From positions 1-58,314 of the forward strand of contig MHBE01000017.1 of the NCBI GenBank assembly GCA_001803205.1: a stretch of DNA of 58,314 nucleotides, given 5' to 3'. Position 1 is the first letter of the stretch, and each line of letters starts with the position of its first letter. Below, piece after piece: positions 17,444 through 27,495 of this stretch. Under the pieces are notes generated by a model. It did no database searches, had not been told where the DNA came from, and saw only the letters and a program-made list of their open reading frames with translations. The DNA is from Lentisphaerae bacterium GWF2_38_69. GTDB taxonomy: Bacteria; Verrucomicrobiota; Lentisphaeria; Victivallales; GWF2-38-69. The position numbers and the translations under genes were made by a program.

Positions 17444-18631
17444 TTAAATTACTCTGCAAATTAACCCTTTAAGATAAGCAGACTCGGGAAAATTAAGAGC
17501 TATCGGATGATCCGGGGACTGACTAAGCTTCTCAAGGATTTGAACAGTTCTCCCTGAATCTGCAGAAGCATAAGAAAGTATTTTTTGAAATAACTCCTCA
17601 GTCATAGGCTGAGAACAGGAGAAAGTAGCAAGAATACCATTTTTTCTTAGAAGTTTCATTGCCAGAAGATTTATGTCTTTGTAAGCTCTTGATGCATGCT
17701 CTAGATGAGCTCTGTCATAAATAAATTTTGGGGGATCGAGAATTATCATGTCAAATTGTTTTCCGTAATCTCTGTATTTCCTGAGCTGTTCGGCAACCTT
17801 GGCTTCGATAGTTTCCGATTTAGTCAAATCAAGGCCGTTGAGTTCAACATTTCTTTTCAAAGATTCCAGCGCAGAACTAGAACTGTCCACGCTAGTGACC
17901 CTTTTTGCCCCACCCTTAAGTGAAGCAATAGAGAATCCTCCTATATAGGCGAAACAGTCCAGAACTTCCATTTCATTAGAATAATTTGCTACTCTTAAAC
18001 GGTTTATCCTTTGATCCAGATAAAAACCTGTTTTATGTCCTTTTTTTATATCTATATAGTATTTTATACTGCCTTCATTTATTTCAATCGAATCGGGAGG
18101 CTCTGAACCGGATAAAACACCCACACTAAGAGGAAGTCCCTCTTTTTCTCTAATATCTACATCCGATCTCTCATAAATGCCTTTATTAGGGACTAGTTCA
18201 TTAAGAATAGAAACAATAATATCCTTATGAAATTCAGTACCGGTAAAAAGAAACTGGCAAACAAGATATTCTGCGAATTTATCAACAATCAGTCCCGGAA
18301 TCCCGTCTGCCTCACCGAAAACAAGGCGAACACAGTTGCTGTTTCTGGAGAACATCCTGCTGCTTCGAAAATTAACTGCGCTTTCAACTTTTTGCCTTAT
18401 AAGTGATTCATCCAGCTTTTCCTTATCAGAGAAAGACCATATTCTAATTGCTATTTTAGACACAGGAGAATATGAACCGTAACCTATTATTTCATCGTCT
18501 TCCGAACGGATTTCGAGAGTCTCTCCCATAACAGGAGATCCATTTATTTTCTTGATTGCGCCTGAAAAAATCCAAGGATGCCGATATTTAAGGGTGTTTG
18601 CTGAACCTCTTTTTATAATTGCAGATAACAT
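17444..18631 (-). CDS. rlmI: 23S rRNA m5C methyltransferase, RlmI type
   Basis: This 395-residue protein has an N-terminal PUA RNA-binding domain (HPWIFSGAIKKINGSPVMGE), a central EEHEE-like domain, and a C-terminal Rossmann methyltransferase (VLDCFAYIGGFSIAS; SAM acidic residue in VTSVDSS; DPPKF catalytic loop; FSCSQPM with the nucleophilic Cys). RlmI/RlmK-type enzymes methylate C1962 of 23S rRNA. It is a single gene, convergent with the lipoprotein and divergent from the moxR operon. Confidence 0.88.
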   Translation of the reverse strand: MLSAIIKRGSANTLKYRHPWIFSGAIKKINGSPVMGETLEIRSEDDEIIGYGSYSPVSKIAIRIWSFSDKEKLDESLIRQKVESAVNFRSSRMFSRNSNCVRLVFGEADGIPGLIVDKFAEYLVCQFLFTGTEFHKDIIVSILNELVPNKGIYERSDVDIREKEGLPLSVGVLSGSEPPDSIEINEGSIKYYIDIKKGHKTGFYLDQRINRLRVANYSNEMEVLDCFAYIGGFSIASLKGGAKRVTSVDSSSSALESLKRNVELNGLDLTKSETIEAKVAEQLRKYRDYGKQFDMIILDPPKFIYDRAHLEHASRAYKDINLLAMKLLRKNGILATFSCSQPMTEELFQKILSYASADSGRTVQILEKLSQSPDHPIALNFPESAYLKGLICRVI

Positions 18632-18756
18632 TTTATAGCCTTTTTTCCTGTTTCTCTATTTGGTAGTATTCTGAAACTAAATTGTTTTATACATATGATA
18701 CTCTATAATTCATTTAATTTTAATAAATACTATCACTTTTCAGGTGTATAACTACA

Positions 18757-19698
18757 ATGAGTATTGCTGAATCATCAACGCTATGTTCGAAATTAATTGA
18801 GAACATTTCAAATGTTTTTATCGGTAAACCCGATGTTGTCCGGAATGCAGTTCTATCGCTAATTTCCGGAGGGCATATTCTGCTCGAGGATGTTCCTGGA
18901 GTGGGAAAAACCCTTCTTGCTAAATCTATTGCAAAGTCAATTCAAGGATCCCTTAAAAGAATTCAATTTACCGCAGACTTGCTGCCTACTGATGTAACAG
19001 GCGTTACAATGTTCTATCCGCATAAAGGAGAATTCGAATTCAGAAAAGGGCCTATCTTCTCAAATATCCTTCTTGCTGACGAAATAAACCGAGCTACTCC
19101 GAGAACTCAGTCAAGTTTATTAGAAGCCATGGAAGAAGGACAGGTCACAGTAGATGGCAATCTCTATTTTCTGGAGAAACCATTTTTCGTAATAGCTACT
19201 CAAAATCCTATTGAACTTGAAGGCACTTATATGCTTCCCTTTTCTCAAATGGACAGGTTTATCTCCAGACTCAGAATTGGTTATCTGGAAAGTAAGACAG
19301 AAAAACATATGCTCAAGGAACAAAAAATTACAATGCCTATCGATAACCTAAACACAGTTTTAGGCTGCCCTGCTCTTCTTGAAATTCAGGAAACGGCTAA
19401 ACATATAAAAGTTACAGAAGAACTATACGAATACATAATCGCAATAATCCACAAGACTCGAAACTCCGGAAAAATAGAGTATGGCGCAAGTCCAAGAGGG
19501 ACTTTGGATCTGATGAGATTCAGCCAGGCGCAAGCTTTACTTGAATCAAGAGATTATATTCTACCTGACGACATTAAGAAATCAGCTCCTGTGGTTCTAG
19601 GACATAGGATAATACTGAAAAAAGGAGCAAGACTTTCAACTGCCTCAAACAGCGATGTTATTCATGAAATAATCGAATCAATCCCTGTCCCCATTTAA
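18757..19698 (+). CDS. MoxR-family AAA+ ATPase
   Basis: The 313 residues show Walker A (DVPGVGKTLLAKS), Walker B (LLADEINRA), sensor I (VIATQNPIELEGTY) and the C-terminal lid (YGASPRGTLDLM). MoxR ATPases remodel or insert metals into partner proteins, often together with a DUF58 protein. Here it is the first gene of a moxR-DUF58-transglutaminase operon, with a 12-base spacer to the next gene. Confidence 0.93.
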   Translation: MSIAESSTLCSKLIENISNVFIGKPDVVRNAVLSLISGGHILLEDVPGVGKTLLAKSIAKSIQGSLKRIQFTADLLPTDVTGVTMFYPHKGEFEFRKGPIFSNILLADEINRATPRTQSSLLEAMEEGQVTVDGNLYFLEKPFFVIATQNPIELEGTYMLPFSQMDRFISRLRIGYLESKTEKHMLKEQKITMPIDNLNTVLGCPALLEIQETAKHIKVTEELYEYIIAIIHKTRNSGKIEYGASPRGTLDLMRFSQAQALLESRDYILPDDIKKSAPVVLGHRIILKKGARLSTASNSDVIHEIIESIPVPI

Positions 19699-19710
19699 AC
19701 CATCTTCCTG

Positions 19711-20886
19711 ATGCGTATTAAAATATATCTTACAAAAGCTGGTCTTTCTTTCCTGGGGTTACTAGCGCTTTTTTACTACTTTTCGCTTATTACCGAAATC
19801 GGTCTCCTCATTATTATTATAGGAATTTTCATCGGTTGTTATGTATTAAACCTTGTATCGGCTTACAGAACTATCAATAAAGTATTAATTGAAGATTTCA
19901 ATACTCTGAAAACAACTGAAAAATACATGTTCACTTCAAGCCTGACGATAGCTAACAAAGCAAGAACTTTTACAGGTTCATTTTCCTTAAATAGTGACTA
20001 TGGAACTATTCTAAGAGTAAGTTCAATTAAACCCAAAGAAACCCGCCATCTGACTCCGGAAATAATATTCAATAATCGTGGAGTCTATCCTATTGATTCC
20101 ATGAGGATTGAATCTCAATTCCCCTTTAGCCTTGTGAAGGTCTCCAGAAAAATTAAAATTAAAGGGGAATTTCTGGTACTGCCGGCAGTCTACGATTGCA
20201 ATCCGCCAAAGGCTTCAGGATTCGAACCAATGTTAGGTGGAACTTTCAGCGGGAAACATAAAACTCCCCATGGAAATGATTTTGCCGGAATTCGTCCTTT
20301 TCAGTCAGGCGACATGATGAAGCAAATACATTGGAAATCAAGCGCTAAAGGCTTGGGATTGATGGTTAAGGAATATACAGAAGAGCTGTCGGGTAAAATA
20401 TCATTTATAATTGATTCAACTTTTGTTCAGCTATCAGACAATGAATCAATTACTGACTCTGCTATACGCGCTGCCGGTTCTCTTATCTTTGCTTCTCTTG
20501 ATTCAAGTCACACAATTGAGATTCTCAATCTTAAGGAACAAATAATACACACTTATCAACCATTCTCAGACTCTGATATGATACTGGATTATCTTGCCAG
20601 GCTTGAGGTCTCAAAAAACCCTTATGAGATTGAAAAATTAAACAATTCCTTATCCCTTGTTTCAAAATCTTCATCATTGTGTTTTATCTTTTCTTTACTT
20701 AACAACAAAATATTAAACTGTCTTTATTATCTGGCTGAAAATGGCCGCGTCATCAATCTTTTGCTGCCCCATGAAAGTTTTGAATATAAGCGTGAAAATG
20801 AGAGAATATCGTCGCAAATAACTTCTCTCCTGTCCAGCAATGGAATTCAAATAAAATATTTTACAAAAGACTCTATTATTGCATGA
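19711..20886 (+). CDS. DUF58 membrane protein
   Basis: This is 391 residues with two N-terminal hydrophobic segments (about 8-50), a beta-rich middle and the DUF58 core GNDFAGIRPFQSGDMMKQIHWKSSAK. The core is followed by a von Willebrand A-like fold (ISFIIDSTFVQ). It is the usual partner of MoxR. Its TGA stop overlaps the next ATG (ATGA), so translation is coupled. Confidence 0.9.
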   Translation: MRIKIYLTKAGLSFLGLLALFYYFSLITEIGLLIIIIGIFIGCYVLNLVSAYRTINKVLIEDFNTLKTTEKYMFTSSLTIANKARTFTGSFSLNSDYGTILRVSSIKPKETRHLTPEIIFNNRGVYPIDSMRIESQFPFSLVKVSRKIKIKGEFLVLPAVYDCNPPKASGFEPMLGGTFSGKHKTPHGNDFAGIRPFQSGDMMKQIHWKSSAKGLGLMVKEYTEELSGKISFIIDSTFVQLSDNESITDSAIRAAGSLIFASLDSSHTIEILNLKEQIIHTYQPFSDSDMILDYLARLEVSKNPYEIEKLNNSLSLVSKSSSLCFIFSLLNNKILNCLYYLAENGRVINLLLPHESFEYKRENERISSQITSLLSSNGIQIKYFTKDSIIA

Positions 20887-22862
20887 GAAAATTTGAGGAA
20901 CCATTAAATCTGCTTATCCTGACAGGACTGATATGCCAGGGACTCTTCAATGAAACTTATTTTGTAGTGGTAAGTTTTGTTTCAGGATGGTTTCTGTGTA
21001 TTATTTTCAGGCAGCAAAAACAATTTATTCCCAAGACTTTGGAGTTTCTTATACTGCTTGCATCACTGTTATTATCTTTACAGTTTGCAGGCGCTGGAAT
21101 CTTTTTGAAGTGTTTTTCTCTTGGAAACGGGTTGACCTCTCTTCAGTTGATGAGAATGCTGTGGCCCATAGATATAAGATCAAAATACTTTTCTACGGCA
21201 ATTGCCCTTACTCAGATAGCAGTCGGAAGCCAGGTTCTCCTTGGTTATTCTTTTATCATTGCCATTGCAGCTGTTTTTCTTTTTCTGCCAAAAGTTCTTT
21301 ACTCTCTTCATATGGAAGAGGAGAAGCATCCCTTTGATTTATTTTCCAGAAGTGGCTACTGGCTATTCAATCATAAAATTCACTATCTCTCAATTGCCGT
21401 AATAGCTATTTTGTTTTTCCTCTTCTTTCCCAGAATTAGACTTTTTAATACTCTTAATATTTACGGATTTGGAAAATCATCAGAAAATATAGAACCGACT
21501 TTGACCACCTCTTTTGGCGGTGAGTCTGGAGATCAGAAACTCATATTCAGAATATCAGGCGAAAATATAAGTTATCTTAAACTTTTTACCCTTGATACAT
21601 TTGACGGTAATGTCTGGTCTCAAAGTCAGTCAAGTTTCAGAGCCCATTCCATTTTTACAGAAAAAACCAAACTAAATGATCCTAATTATAGAAAGGTAGA
21701 AATTGCCGACAATAGCTATTCGTCAAAATTTCTTCCCTCAGATGGTTATTTGTTAAAAGCAAAGGGGAACTTTTTCCTGAGTTCCTTTTTTAGTGAACAA
21801 GGCAATATTATGATTTCTGAAATGCCCAAACTTAACAATAAATATTACGAATATTTTTCCATTATTCCTGAGCCATATTTCAAATTGCTTCAAATAGATA
21901 AAATCAGATATACTCGTTATCCGGAAATTTCTGTAGAGATTAAAAGTTTTGTAGATAACATCCTAGGAGATGAGAAAATACCTGAAAAACAGGCATATAA
22001 ACTAGAAAGCTACCTTAGATTCAATTTCACTTATGAATTAGGCAGCCCTGAACTGGATTCAAGAAAACCTATTGATGACTTTATATTTAATAGAAAGCGA
22101 GGCCATTGTGCAAGATTCGCATCTGCTTTAGCTCTTTTTCTTAGGATTAAAGGTATTCCAGCCAGAGTAGTAATAGGGTTTTACTCTAACGAGAAAAACG
22201 AATTCGGAGACTTTTATAATATTCGCAATTCTCACACTCACGCATGGGTGGAGGCTTTTTTCTCCGATAAAGGCTGGAAAATTCTTGACTCCACACCTCC
22301 TGACATGCGAGGGGGCTCGACTCTGGCAAATCTCCCTTTATTGACTGTATTAAATGACTTAATTGAGTATATATGGTTTTCTAAAATAGTTAACTTTACG
22401 GCAAGCGACCAGAATTTATTTTTTGGCGCTATCATAGAAACCATCAGGAACACTTCACATAGATTCAAAGCAAATTACATTGGAATAGCTCTAGCTATCA
22501 TAATATGCATTTTACTAATGGTCATTTTTGTGCATAAGCTAAAAAAACTTTCTCTCCATTTCGCAGTGCGAGAAAAAAAGATCAAAGAGAGCATCAGATA
22601 TGCCGAAAATTTTTACGGAAAAATGTTAAAGATTCTGGCTAAATATAAATATGTCCGTCAATCGTGTATGACTCCTTTTGAATTCGTCGATTCTCTGAAA
22701 ATCAATAGGTTTCCGCAGATCGATTCAATTGAAAAACTCACAACTTATTTCTGTTTGGCTAAATACGGAGAAGTATCCCTTGGAAAAGAACAGAAGATTG
22801 ATATCCATAAAACACTCGAAAGCCTTAAAAACGGAAAACCTGAATCCAGTCGATTCAAATAA
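20883..22862 (+). CDS. TgpA-type membrane transglutaminase-like protein
   Basis: This 659-residue protein has about six to seven N-terminal helices, then a periplasmic transglutaminase domain with the catalytic triad Cys in KRGHCARFASALA (about 409), His in NSHTHAWVEAFF (about 453) and Asp in ILDSTPP (about 469), then one more helix and a cytoplasmic tail. This is the DUF3488/TgpA arrangement normally encoded with moxR and DUF58. Its precise substrate is unknown; a cell-envelope role is expected. Confidence 0.9.
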   Translation: MRKFEEPLNLLILTGLICQGLFNETYFVVVSFVSGWFLCIIFRQQKQFIPKTLEFLILLASLLLSLQFAGAGIFLKCFSLGNGLTSLQLMRMLWPIDIRSKYFSTAIALTQIAVGSQVLLGYSFIIAIAAVFLFLPKVLYSLHMEEEKHPFDLFSRSGYWLFNHKIHYLSIAVIAILFFLFFPRIRLFNTLNIYGFGKSSENIEPTLTTSFGGESGDQKLIFRISGENISYLKLFTLDTFDGNVWSQSQSSFRAHSIFTEKTKLNDPNYRKVEIADNSYSSKFLPSDGYLLKAKGNFFLSSFFSEQGNIMISEMPKLNNKYYEYFSIIPEPYFKLLQIDKIRYTRYPEISVEIKSFVDNILGDEKIPEKQAYKLESYLRFNFTYELGSPELDSRKPIDDFIFNRKRGHCARFASALALFLRIKGIPARVVIGFYSNEKNEFGDFYNIRNSHTHAWVEAFFSDKGWKILDSTPPDMRGGSTLANLPLLTVLNDLIEYIWFSKIVNFTASDQNLFFGAIIETIRNTSHRFKANYIGIALAIIICILLMVIFVHKLKKLSLHFAVREKKIKESIRYAENFYGKMLKILAKYKYVRQSCMTPFEFVDSLKINRFPQIDSIEKLTTYFCLAKYGEVSLGKEQKIDIHKTLESLKNGKPESSRFK

Positions 22863-22868
22863 ACTTAT

Positions 22869-23222
22869 TTAATCTTCACTCTGAATCCTATTAAGTTTTC
22901 GCCAAAATATTTTTAGTCCTAGAGTTAATAGAAAAACAAGAAAGAAAACTGCTTCATTTCCCAAGTCCTTTGGAAGCTCAATGTGAATAATTTTAATAGC
23001 AATATATAAAACGATAATATTTAAAAAAAAGTCAATTGTGCTGCCTATTATACAACCAGGAATATCAATAACTGTGAAAATAATCCAAGTCATTAAGTCA
23101 GCAAACAAAAATCCGGAAAAAATACTCAAAAGGAAATCGTTTTGCGATTTTTGAACATAATTCATGGTTATAAGAAATACTATATAAAAAAATGCTCTGC
23201 ATAATGTCTTAGCGATATTCAT
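22869..23222 (-). CDS. small integral membrane protein, unknown
   Basis: This 117-residue protein has three or four hydrophobic helices (FFYIVFLITMNYV, FLFADLMTWIIFTVI, FFLNIIVLYIAIKII, AVFFLVFLLTLGLKIFW) and a short basic C-terminus. No family is recognised. It converges on the tgpA gene with only 6 bases between stops. The hydrophobic periodicity makes it a credible gene. Confidence 0.6.
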   Translation of the reverse strand: MNIAKTLCRAFFYIVFLITMNYVQKSQNDFLLSIFSGFLFADLMTWIIFTVIDIPGCIIGSTIDFFLNIIVLYIAIKIIHIELPKDLGNEAVFFLVFLLTLGLKIFWRKLNRIQSED

Positions 23223-23378
23223 AAATGGATGAACTATCAGTATATTATTTATTAAATTTAATAATAATACTATTTAAGTATATTTGTTATATAAGAATTT
23301 GATTATCATCGACTTTATTTCCCATTTATTTAAAGTGGTTTAATGTTATAATTTTCATACTGTCAATTTCTTAAATTA

Positions 23379-23407
23379 TTGACTATTCTTAGCTCCGCTG
23401 TTATATT
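23379..23407 (+). promoter_or_regulatory. sigma-70-type promoter of ackA-pta
   Basis: TTGACT (23379-23384), a 17-base spacer and TATATT (23402-23407) lie 48 bases before the ackA ATG. This is a near-consensus promoter in spacing and sequence. Confidence 0.7.
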
Positions 23408-23454
23408 CACCATAGCGTTTTATCGTATAAAATTTAAAAATCGATAGGGTAGCA

Positions 23455-24723
23455 ATGAAAATCCTAGTTATCAACGCGGGCAGTTCTTCACTAAAATTCA
23501 CAGTATTTAACTTTTCATGGTTGGGAAAACAGACAGTCCTGGCATCAGGACAGGTAGAGTGCATAGGTCTTCTGACGGCATCACTTATTTACACCAAAAC
23601 AGGGAAAGCCAAAGTAAAAACTGAAATTCCTCTCAACGAAGAGAGACTCTTGACAAAAAAATATATCAATCATTCAGAAGCTCTAAAAGTTGTTTGTGAT
23701 AAACTTTTAAACAAAGATGACGGAGTAATAACAAGTATCAACGATATCCTTGCTATCGGGCACAGAGTAGTACATGGCGGGGAGAAAGCAACAAGACCGG
23801 TCATTATAGACGAAAAAATTAAGGAGCTCATCGTAGAGTGTACTCATCTGGCTCCATTGCACAATCCAGCTAATCTTGCAGGAATAACAGCATGTGAAGA
23901 GACTTTTCCAGGAGTTCCGAATGTAGCTATATTTGACACAGCCTTCCATCAGACTATGCCTCCTGAATCTTATCTTTATGCAATACCTTACGAACTCTAT
24001 GAAAAACATGGCTTCAGGCGTTATGGTTTCCATGGCACATCTCACCATTATGTAGGTAAACAGACAGCAAAGTATTTAAAAGTAGCTTTTGAAGAACTGA
24101 AGCTCATTACATGTCACTTGGGCAATGGCTGCAGTATGGCTGCCATTGACAAAGGAGAAGTAGTTGAAACCTCTATGGGAATGACCCCTCTTGAAGGGCT
24201 TGTAATGGGAACTAGGTGCGGAGATATAGACCCGGCTATCCCCATGGCTCTTGTAAATGATTGTGGGATGGCTCCAAGAGACGTTGATATCCTCCTTAAT
24301 AAGAAAAGCGGTCTTTATGGCCTAGCTGGAATAGGCACTGGAGATATGCGTGATGTAATCCAGGCTGCAGAAAAAGGAAATAAACAAGCTGAAATAGCTA
24401 AAAATATATTTATCAGAAGGATTGTTAAATATATTGGAGCCTATTATACAATGTTAGGTGGATCAGATGCGATAGTTTTTACTGGAGGAATAGGCGAGAA
24501 CAGTGCTCCGATAAGAGCTGGTGTGGTAAATATGCTCGAAGCTCTCGGCTCATGTTTGGATCCGGCAGCTAACCAGGGATGTACAGGTTCAGCAGCAGTT
24601 ATATCTACAAAAGACAGCAAAATGAAAGCTATAGTTATGCCCACTAATGAGGAATTGATGATAGCTACGCAAAGCGTCGAACTGCTCCTAGAAGAAGGTA
24701 AGCTTAAAGTAGTCTCGGTCTAA
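23455..24723 (+). CDS. ackA: acetate kinase
   Basis: This 422-residue enzyme interconverts acetyl phosphate plus ADP with acetate plus ATP. It has the phosphate-binding start LVINAGSSSLKF, FDTAFHQTMP, RYGFHGTSHHYV and the C-terminal IVFTGGIGENS. The length is slightly above the usual 400 because of a short insertion near residue 45. It is followed 39 bases later by pta, forming the standard acetate/ATP pathway. This points to fermentative energy metabolism. Confidence 0.97.
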   Translation: MKILVINAGSSSLKFTVFNFSWLGKQTVLASGQVECIGLLTASLIYTKTGKAKVKTEIPLNEERLLTKKYINHSEALKVVCDKLLNKDDGVITSINDILAIGHRVVHGGEKATRPVIIDEKIKELIVECTHLAPLHNPANLAGITACEETFPGVPNVAIFDTAFHQTMPPESYLYAIPYELYEKHGFRRYGFHGTSHHYVGKQTAKYLKVAFEELKLITCHLGNGCSMAAIDKGEVVETSMGMTPLEGLVMGTRCGDIDPAIPMALVNDCGMAPRDVDILLNKKSGLYGLAGIGTGDMRDVIQAAEKGNKQAEIAKNIFIRRIVKYIGAYYTMLGGSDAIVFTGGIGENSAPIRAGVVNMLEALGSCLDPAANQGCTGSAAVISTKDSKMKAIVMPTNEELMIATQSVELLLEEGKLKVVSV

Positions 24724-24762
24724 ACTAACAAATTTTCAACTTAAAATACGGGAGGCACAACT

Positions 24763-25776
24763 ATGTCGATAATGGACAAAATAATTGAAAAAGCAAGAGC
24801 TAAACAGAAAAAACTTGTTTTGGCTGAAGGGCACGACCAGAGAGTAGTAATAGCAGCAAACAAAATAATTGAAAAAGGTATTGCTAAGTCTGTGATTGTC
24901 ATTGGAACTGAGGCTGAAATCAGTAAATCTTGTAAAGATGCAGGGATTACTGAAAGAAAATTCACTTCCTACGATCATCTCACTTGCCCTAAAATGGTTG
25001 AATATGCTAAAATCCTTCAACAGTTCCGAGCTGAAAAAAAGAAAGATATCACTCTAGAAAAAGCCATTGAAACACTTAAGCAGCGCATATTCTTCGGAGC
25101 TATGCTGCTTAGAATAGGTGAAGTTGATGCATTGGTAGCTGGAAGCATAGCTTCAACCGCAGATATGCTAAGGGCAGCTTTTATGATAATAGGAACAACT
25201 CCCGGCATAAAAAGCGCAAGCAGTGCATTCCTTATGGATCTTGCCTCTCCTTCTCCTGGCGGAGAATCTACACTGCTTTATTCTGATGGCGCAGTGATTC
25301 CTGACCCTGATTCGGCGACTCTTGTTGACATCGCACTGGCTACAGCAAAAACTCATCTCTCGCTGATTGGAACAACACCAAAAATCGCTTTCCTTTCTTT
25401 TTCTACTAAGGGAAGCGCAGAACATCCGTTGATTGATAAAGTTCGCACAGCTACTGAAATGTGCAAAGCAAAAATAGCTGAACTTAAACTGGACTATCTG
25501 GTTGACGGGGAACTCCAGGCAGATGCGGCTCTGGTTCCTAAGGTTGCGGCTTCGAAGGCTCCGGACAGCCCGTTAGCAGGAAATGCTAATATTTTGATTT
25601 TCCCTGATCTAAATGTAGGAAATATCTGCTATAAGATTACCCAGCGACTTGCAGGCGCAGCTGCAATCGGACCAGTCCTTCAAGGTCTGGCAAAGCCTAT
25701 GAGCGATCTTTCCAGAGGCTGTTCTGCAGACGATATAGTTGGGACTGCAGCAATGGTTATCTGCCAGGCTCAATAA
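24763..25776 (+). CDS. pta: phosphate acetyltransferase
   Basis: This 337-residue catalytic-domain form converts acetyl-CoA plus phosphate to acetyl phosphate. Motifs are KKLVLAEGHDQRVVIAA, VDALVAGSIASTADMLRA and the C-terminal FPDLNVGNICYKI. It lacks the long N-terminal regulatory part of E. coli Pta, as in clostridial enzymes. GGGAGG precedes the start. It forms an operon with ackA. Confidence 0.96.
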   Translation: MSIMDKIIEKARAKQKKLVLAEGHDQRVVIAANKIIEKGIAKSVIVIGTEAEISKSCKDAGITERKFTSYDHLTCPKMVEYAKILQQFRAEKKKDITLEKAIETLKQRIFFGAMLLRIGEVDALVAGSIASTADMLRAAFMIIGTTPGIKSASSAFLMDLASPSPGGESTLLYSDGAVIPDPDSATLVDIALATAKTHLSLIGTTPKIAFLSFSTKGSAEHPLIDKVRTATEMCKAKIAELKLDYLVDGELQADAALVPKVAASKAPDSPLAGNANILIFPDLNVGNICYKITQRLAGAAAIGPVLQGLAKPMSDLSRGCSADDIVGTAAMVICQAQ

Positions 25777-25793
25777 TCATAATAACTCGAGAA

Positions 25794-25816
25794 GGTAGCT
25801 GATTAATTCAGCTACC
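25794..25816 (+). terminator. hairpin after pta
   Basis: A perfect 9-bp stem, GGTAGCTGA/TCAGCTACC, with a five-base loop ends 40 bases after pta. No proper T tract follows (AATCTATCTC), so termination may be weak. The remaining 240 bases to the transposase show no gene. Confidence 0.5.
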
Positions 25817-26057
25817 AATCTATCTCACCATTGTACATGCCATTCTGCCTGCGACAGTATGGGAAAATTGATAGTATCTTGTAATGGCTTTAAGGATAAA
25901 GTTTTTCATTGAAAGAAATTTCAGTAAATCATCACCTTCCTTTTATATTGAGAGACTATGGACTTTGTTCTTATCCTAATTTTACGCCTCGTCAGCTAAA
26001 TTTATTGGTTTTATTGAGTCTGTTTAAGCCCGATTAATTTTTGTTCAAGGAAAAACA

Positions 26058-27311
26058 TTACCAAAACTGATGTTCAAATTGGGGTTCTGGAAGGTCTCCG
26101 AGTTGATGATAAAGTGCGGTCTCTATGACTTCATAAGACCTATACCCAAATGCCTTCCGAACCATCGTGTTAATCTTATAATTTAGCCCTTCTACTATGC
26201 CGCTGTTATACTGTTTTTTAGCCTTAAACCAATTTAGAATCAAATCTCGATGTCTTTGAAGCATCATGGAAATATCCTTCATTGGTTGCAATCTGGATCT
26301 ATTAGCCTTGTCGCACCAGGTGTCAAGAAACTTCCTCGCCCAGGGTGGACTTTTATACTCCCAGAATAACTGGAATTGCTCTTTAAGCAGATACGCTCTT
26401 ATTACGCCTATATTCATTTTGAGGAGATCTTTGAGTTTAAAGCGTTCTTTGTCTGTAAGATTAGAAGGCCTTTTTAAAAAGCACCAGCGGGAGTGCTTTA
26501 GTACAGGAGGAGTTCCCTCTTTTCTGAGCTTTCTGGCTTCCTCTGCCCTGATTTTATCAATAGCTTTGCTGAACTTCTGCATGATATGAAACCGGTCGAG
26601 AATATGTATTACGCCGGGAAGTCGTTTTGCTGCTACTTTGATGTATGCTTTCCACATATCACTGCATAAGAATCTAATACCATGGCAAAAGCCATTTTGA
26701 GCTTTCTCCATCTCATCGAAGAAACTGTTGAAGGACTTGATAGTCCTGTCTCTGCCCACCCAGAGCAGTCTTCTTGCCGAGCCGTTAAGCTGATACACTA
26801 CTGTTAGATATTTATGTCCCTTCTTCCATTGTATTTCGTCAACTCCTATGGCATCAACTCCATCAGGTGACCTATGTTCAAGTCCATAAGAGACAGCAAA
26901 TTCTACTGCTCTTCTTACAGTATCCCAGCATGTTCTGTATCTTTCAGCAACAGTTTTCCATGAAAGCAGCTTTGCCCAGTCTGCAAGAAACCACCTGAAA
27001 TGAATAGTGATATTGTTTTTGCCGTCGCCCCAGGGAACTTTTTCAACCTTGATGCCGCAACTTGAACAATTAACTCGTCTCATGCTGTATTCAAAAAAAC
27101 ACTTTAACCCCCAGAATGGAATGAACTCAAAGAACCTTACAGGAAGCCTGTCATAAGAGGGGAATTTCTTCCCGCATCCGGAACAAATTCCCCTTGATCC
27201 CTTTCTTGCTTCAAATGTAAATATGCCTTTTTCCTGTTTACATATCCTGCATCCTGTTATTATAAATCCCTTGAAATTGCAGAGTTGTCTGATTACTGTT
27301 TTCAAGCGCAT
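26058..27311 (-). CDS. ISL3-family transposase
   Basis: This 417-residue transposase appears intact. The N-terminal zinc motifs (GCRICK, CSGCGKKF, NCSSCGIKV) are followed by the DDE catalytic core: Asp in AIGVDEIQWKKGHKY, Asp in FLCSDMWKAY, and Glu in SGIVEGLNYKIN, the signature end of ISL3. The terminal inverted repeats could not be identified. The right end probably lies near 27480, where coding homology of the neighbouring symporter pseudogene stops abruptly. The element is probably recent, because the frame is uninterrupted. Confidence 0.93.
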   Translation of the reverse strand: MRLKTVIRQLCNFKGFIITGCRICKQEKGIFTFEARKGSRGICSGCGKKFPSYDRLPVRFFEFIPFWGLKCFFEYSMRRVNCSSCGIKVEKVPWGDGKNNITIHFRWFLADWAKLLSWKTVAERYRTCWDTVRRAVEFAVSYGLEHRSPDGVDAIGVDEIQWKKGHKYLTVVYQLNGSARRLLWVGRDRTIKSFNSFFDEMEKAQNGFCHGIRFLCSDMWKAYIKVAAKRLPGVIHILDRFHIMQKFSKAIDKIRAEEARKLRKEGTPPVLKHSRWCFLKRPSNLTDKERFKLKDLLKMNIGVIRAYLLKEQFQLFWEYKSPPWARKFLDTWCDKANRSRLQPMKDISMMLQRHRDLILNWFKAKKQYNSGIVEGLNYKINTMVRKAFGYRSYEVIETALYHQLGDLPEPQFEHQFW

Positions 27312-27400
27312 CGTAGGTATTCCTTTTTCTTTTAGTAGTTGAAATCCGAAATATCTATTATGCGCTACTTTCTTTTATTTCCTGCTCCTAATAAAATTTT

Positions 27401-27468
27401 CCCCTTTTTCAAAAAATCAGTCTTGTCTGTAGACGAGAACCGCATTTATTGCTGGCTTTGAAAAGGGG
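27401..27468. repeat. inverted pair near the right end of the ISL3 element
   Basis: CCCCTTTTTCAAA (27401-27413) and TTTGAAAAGGGG (27457-27468) are inverted copies with a single-base bulge, separated by 43 bases. They lie upstream of the transposase start and could be a regulatory hairpin or subterminal transposase sites. Confidence 0.5.
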
Positions 27469-27495
27469 ATAAAAATGCCGCAAACATACCTACTC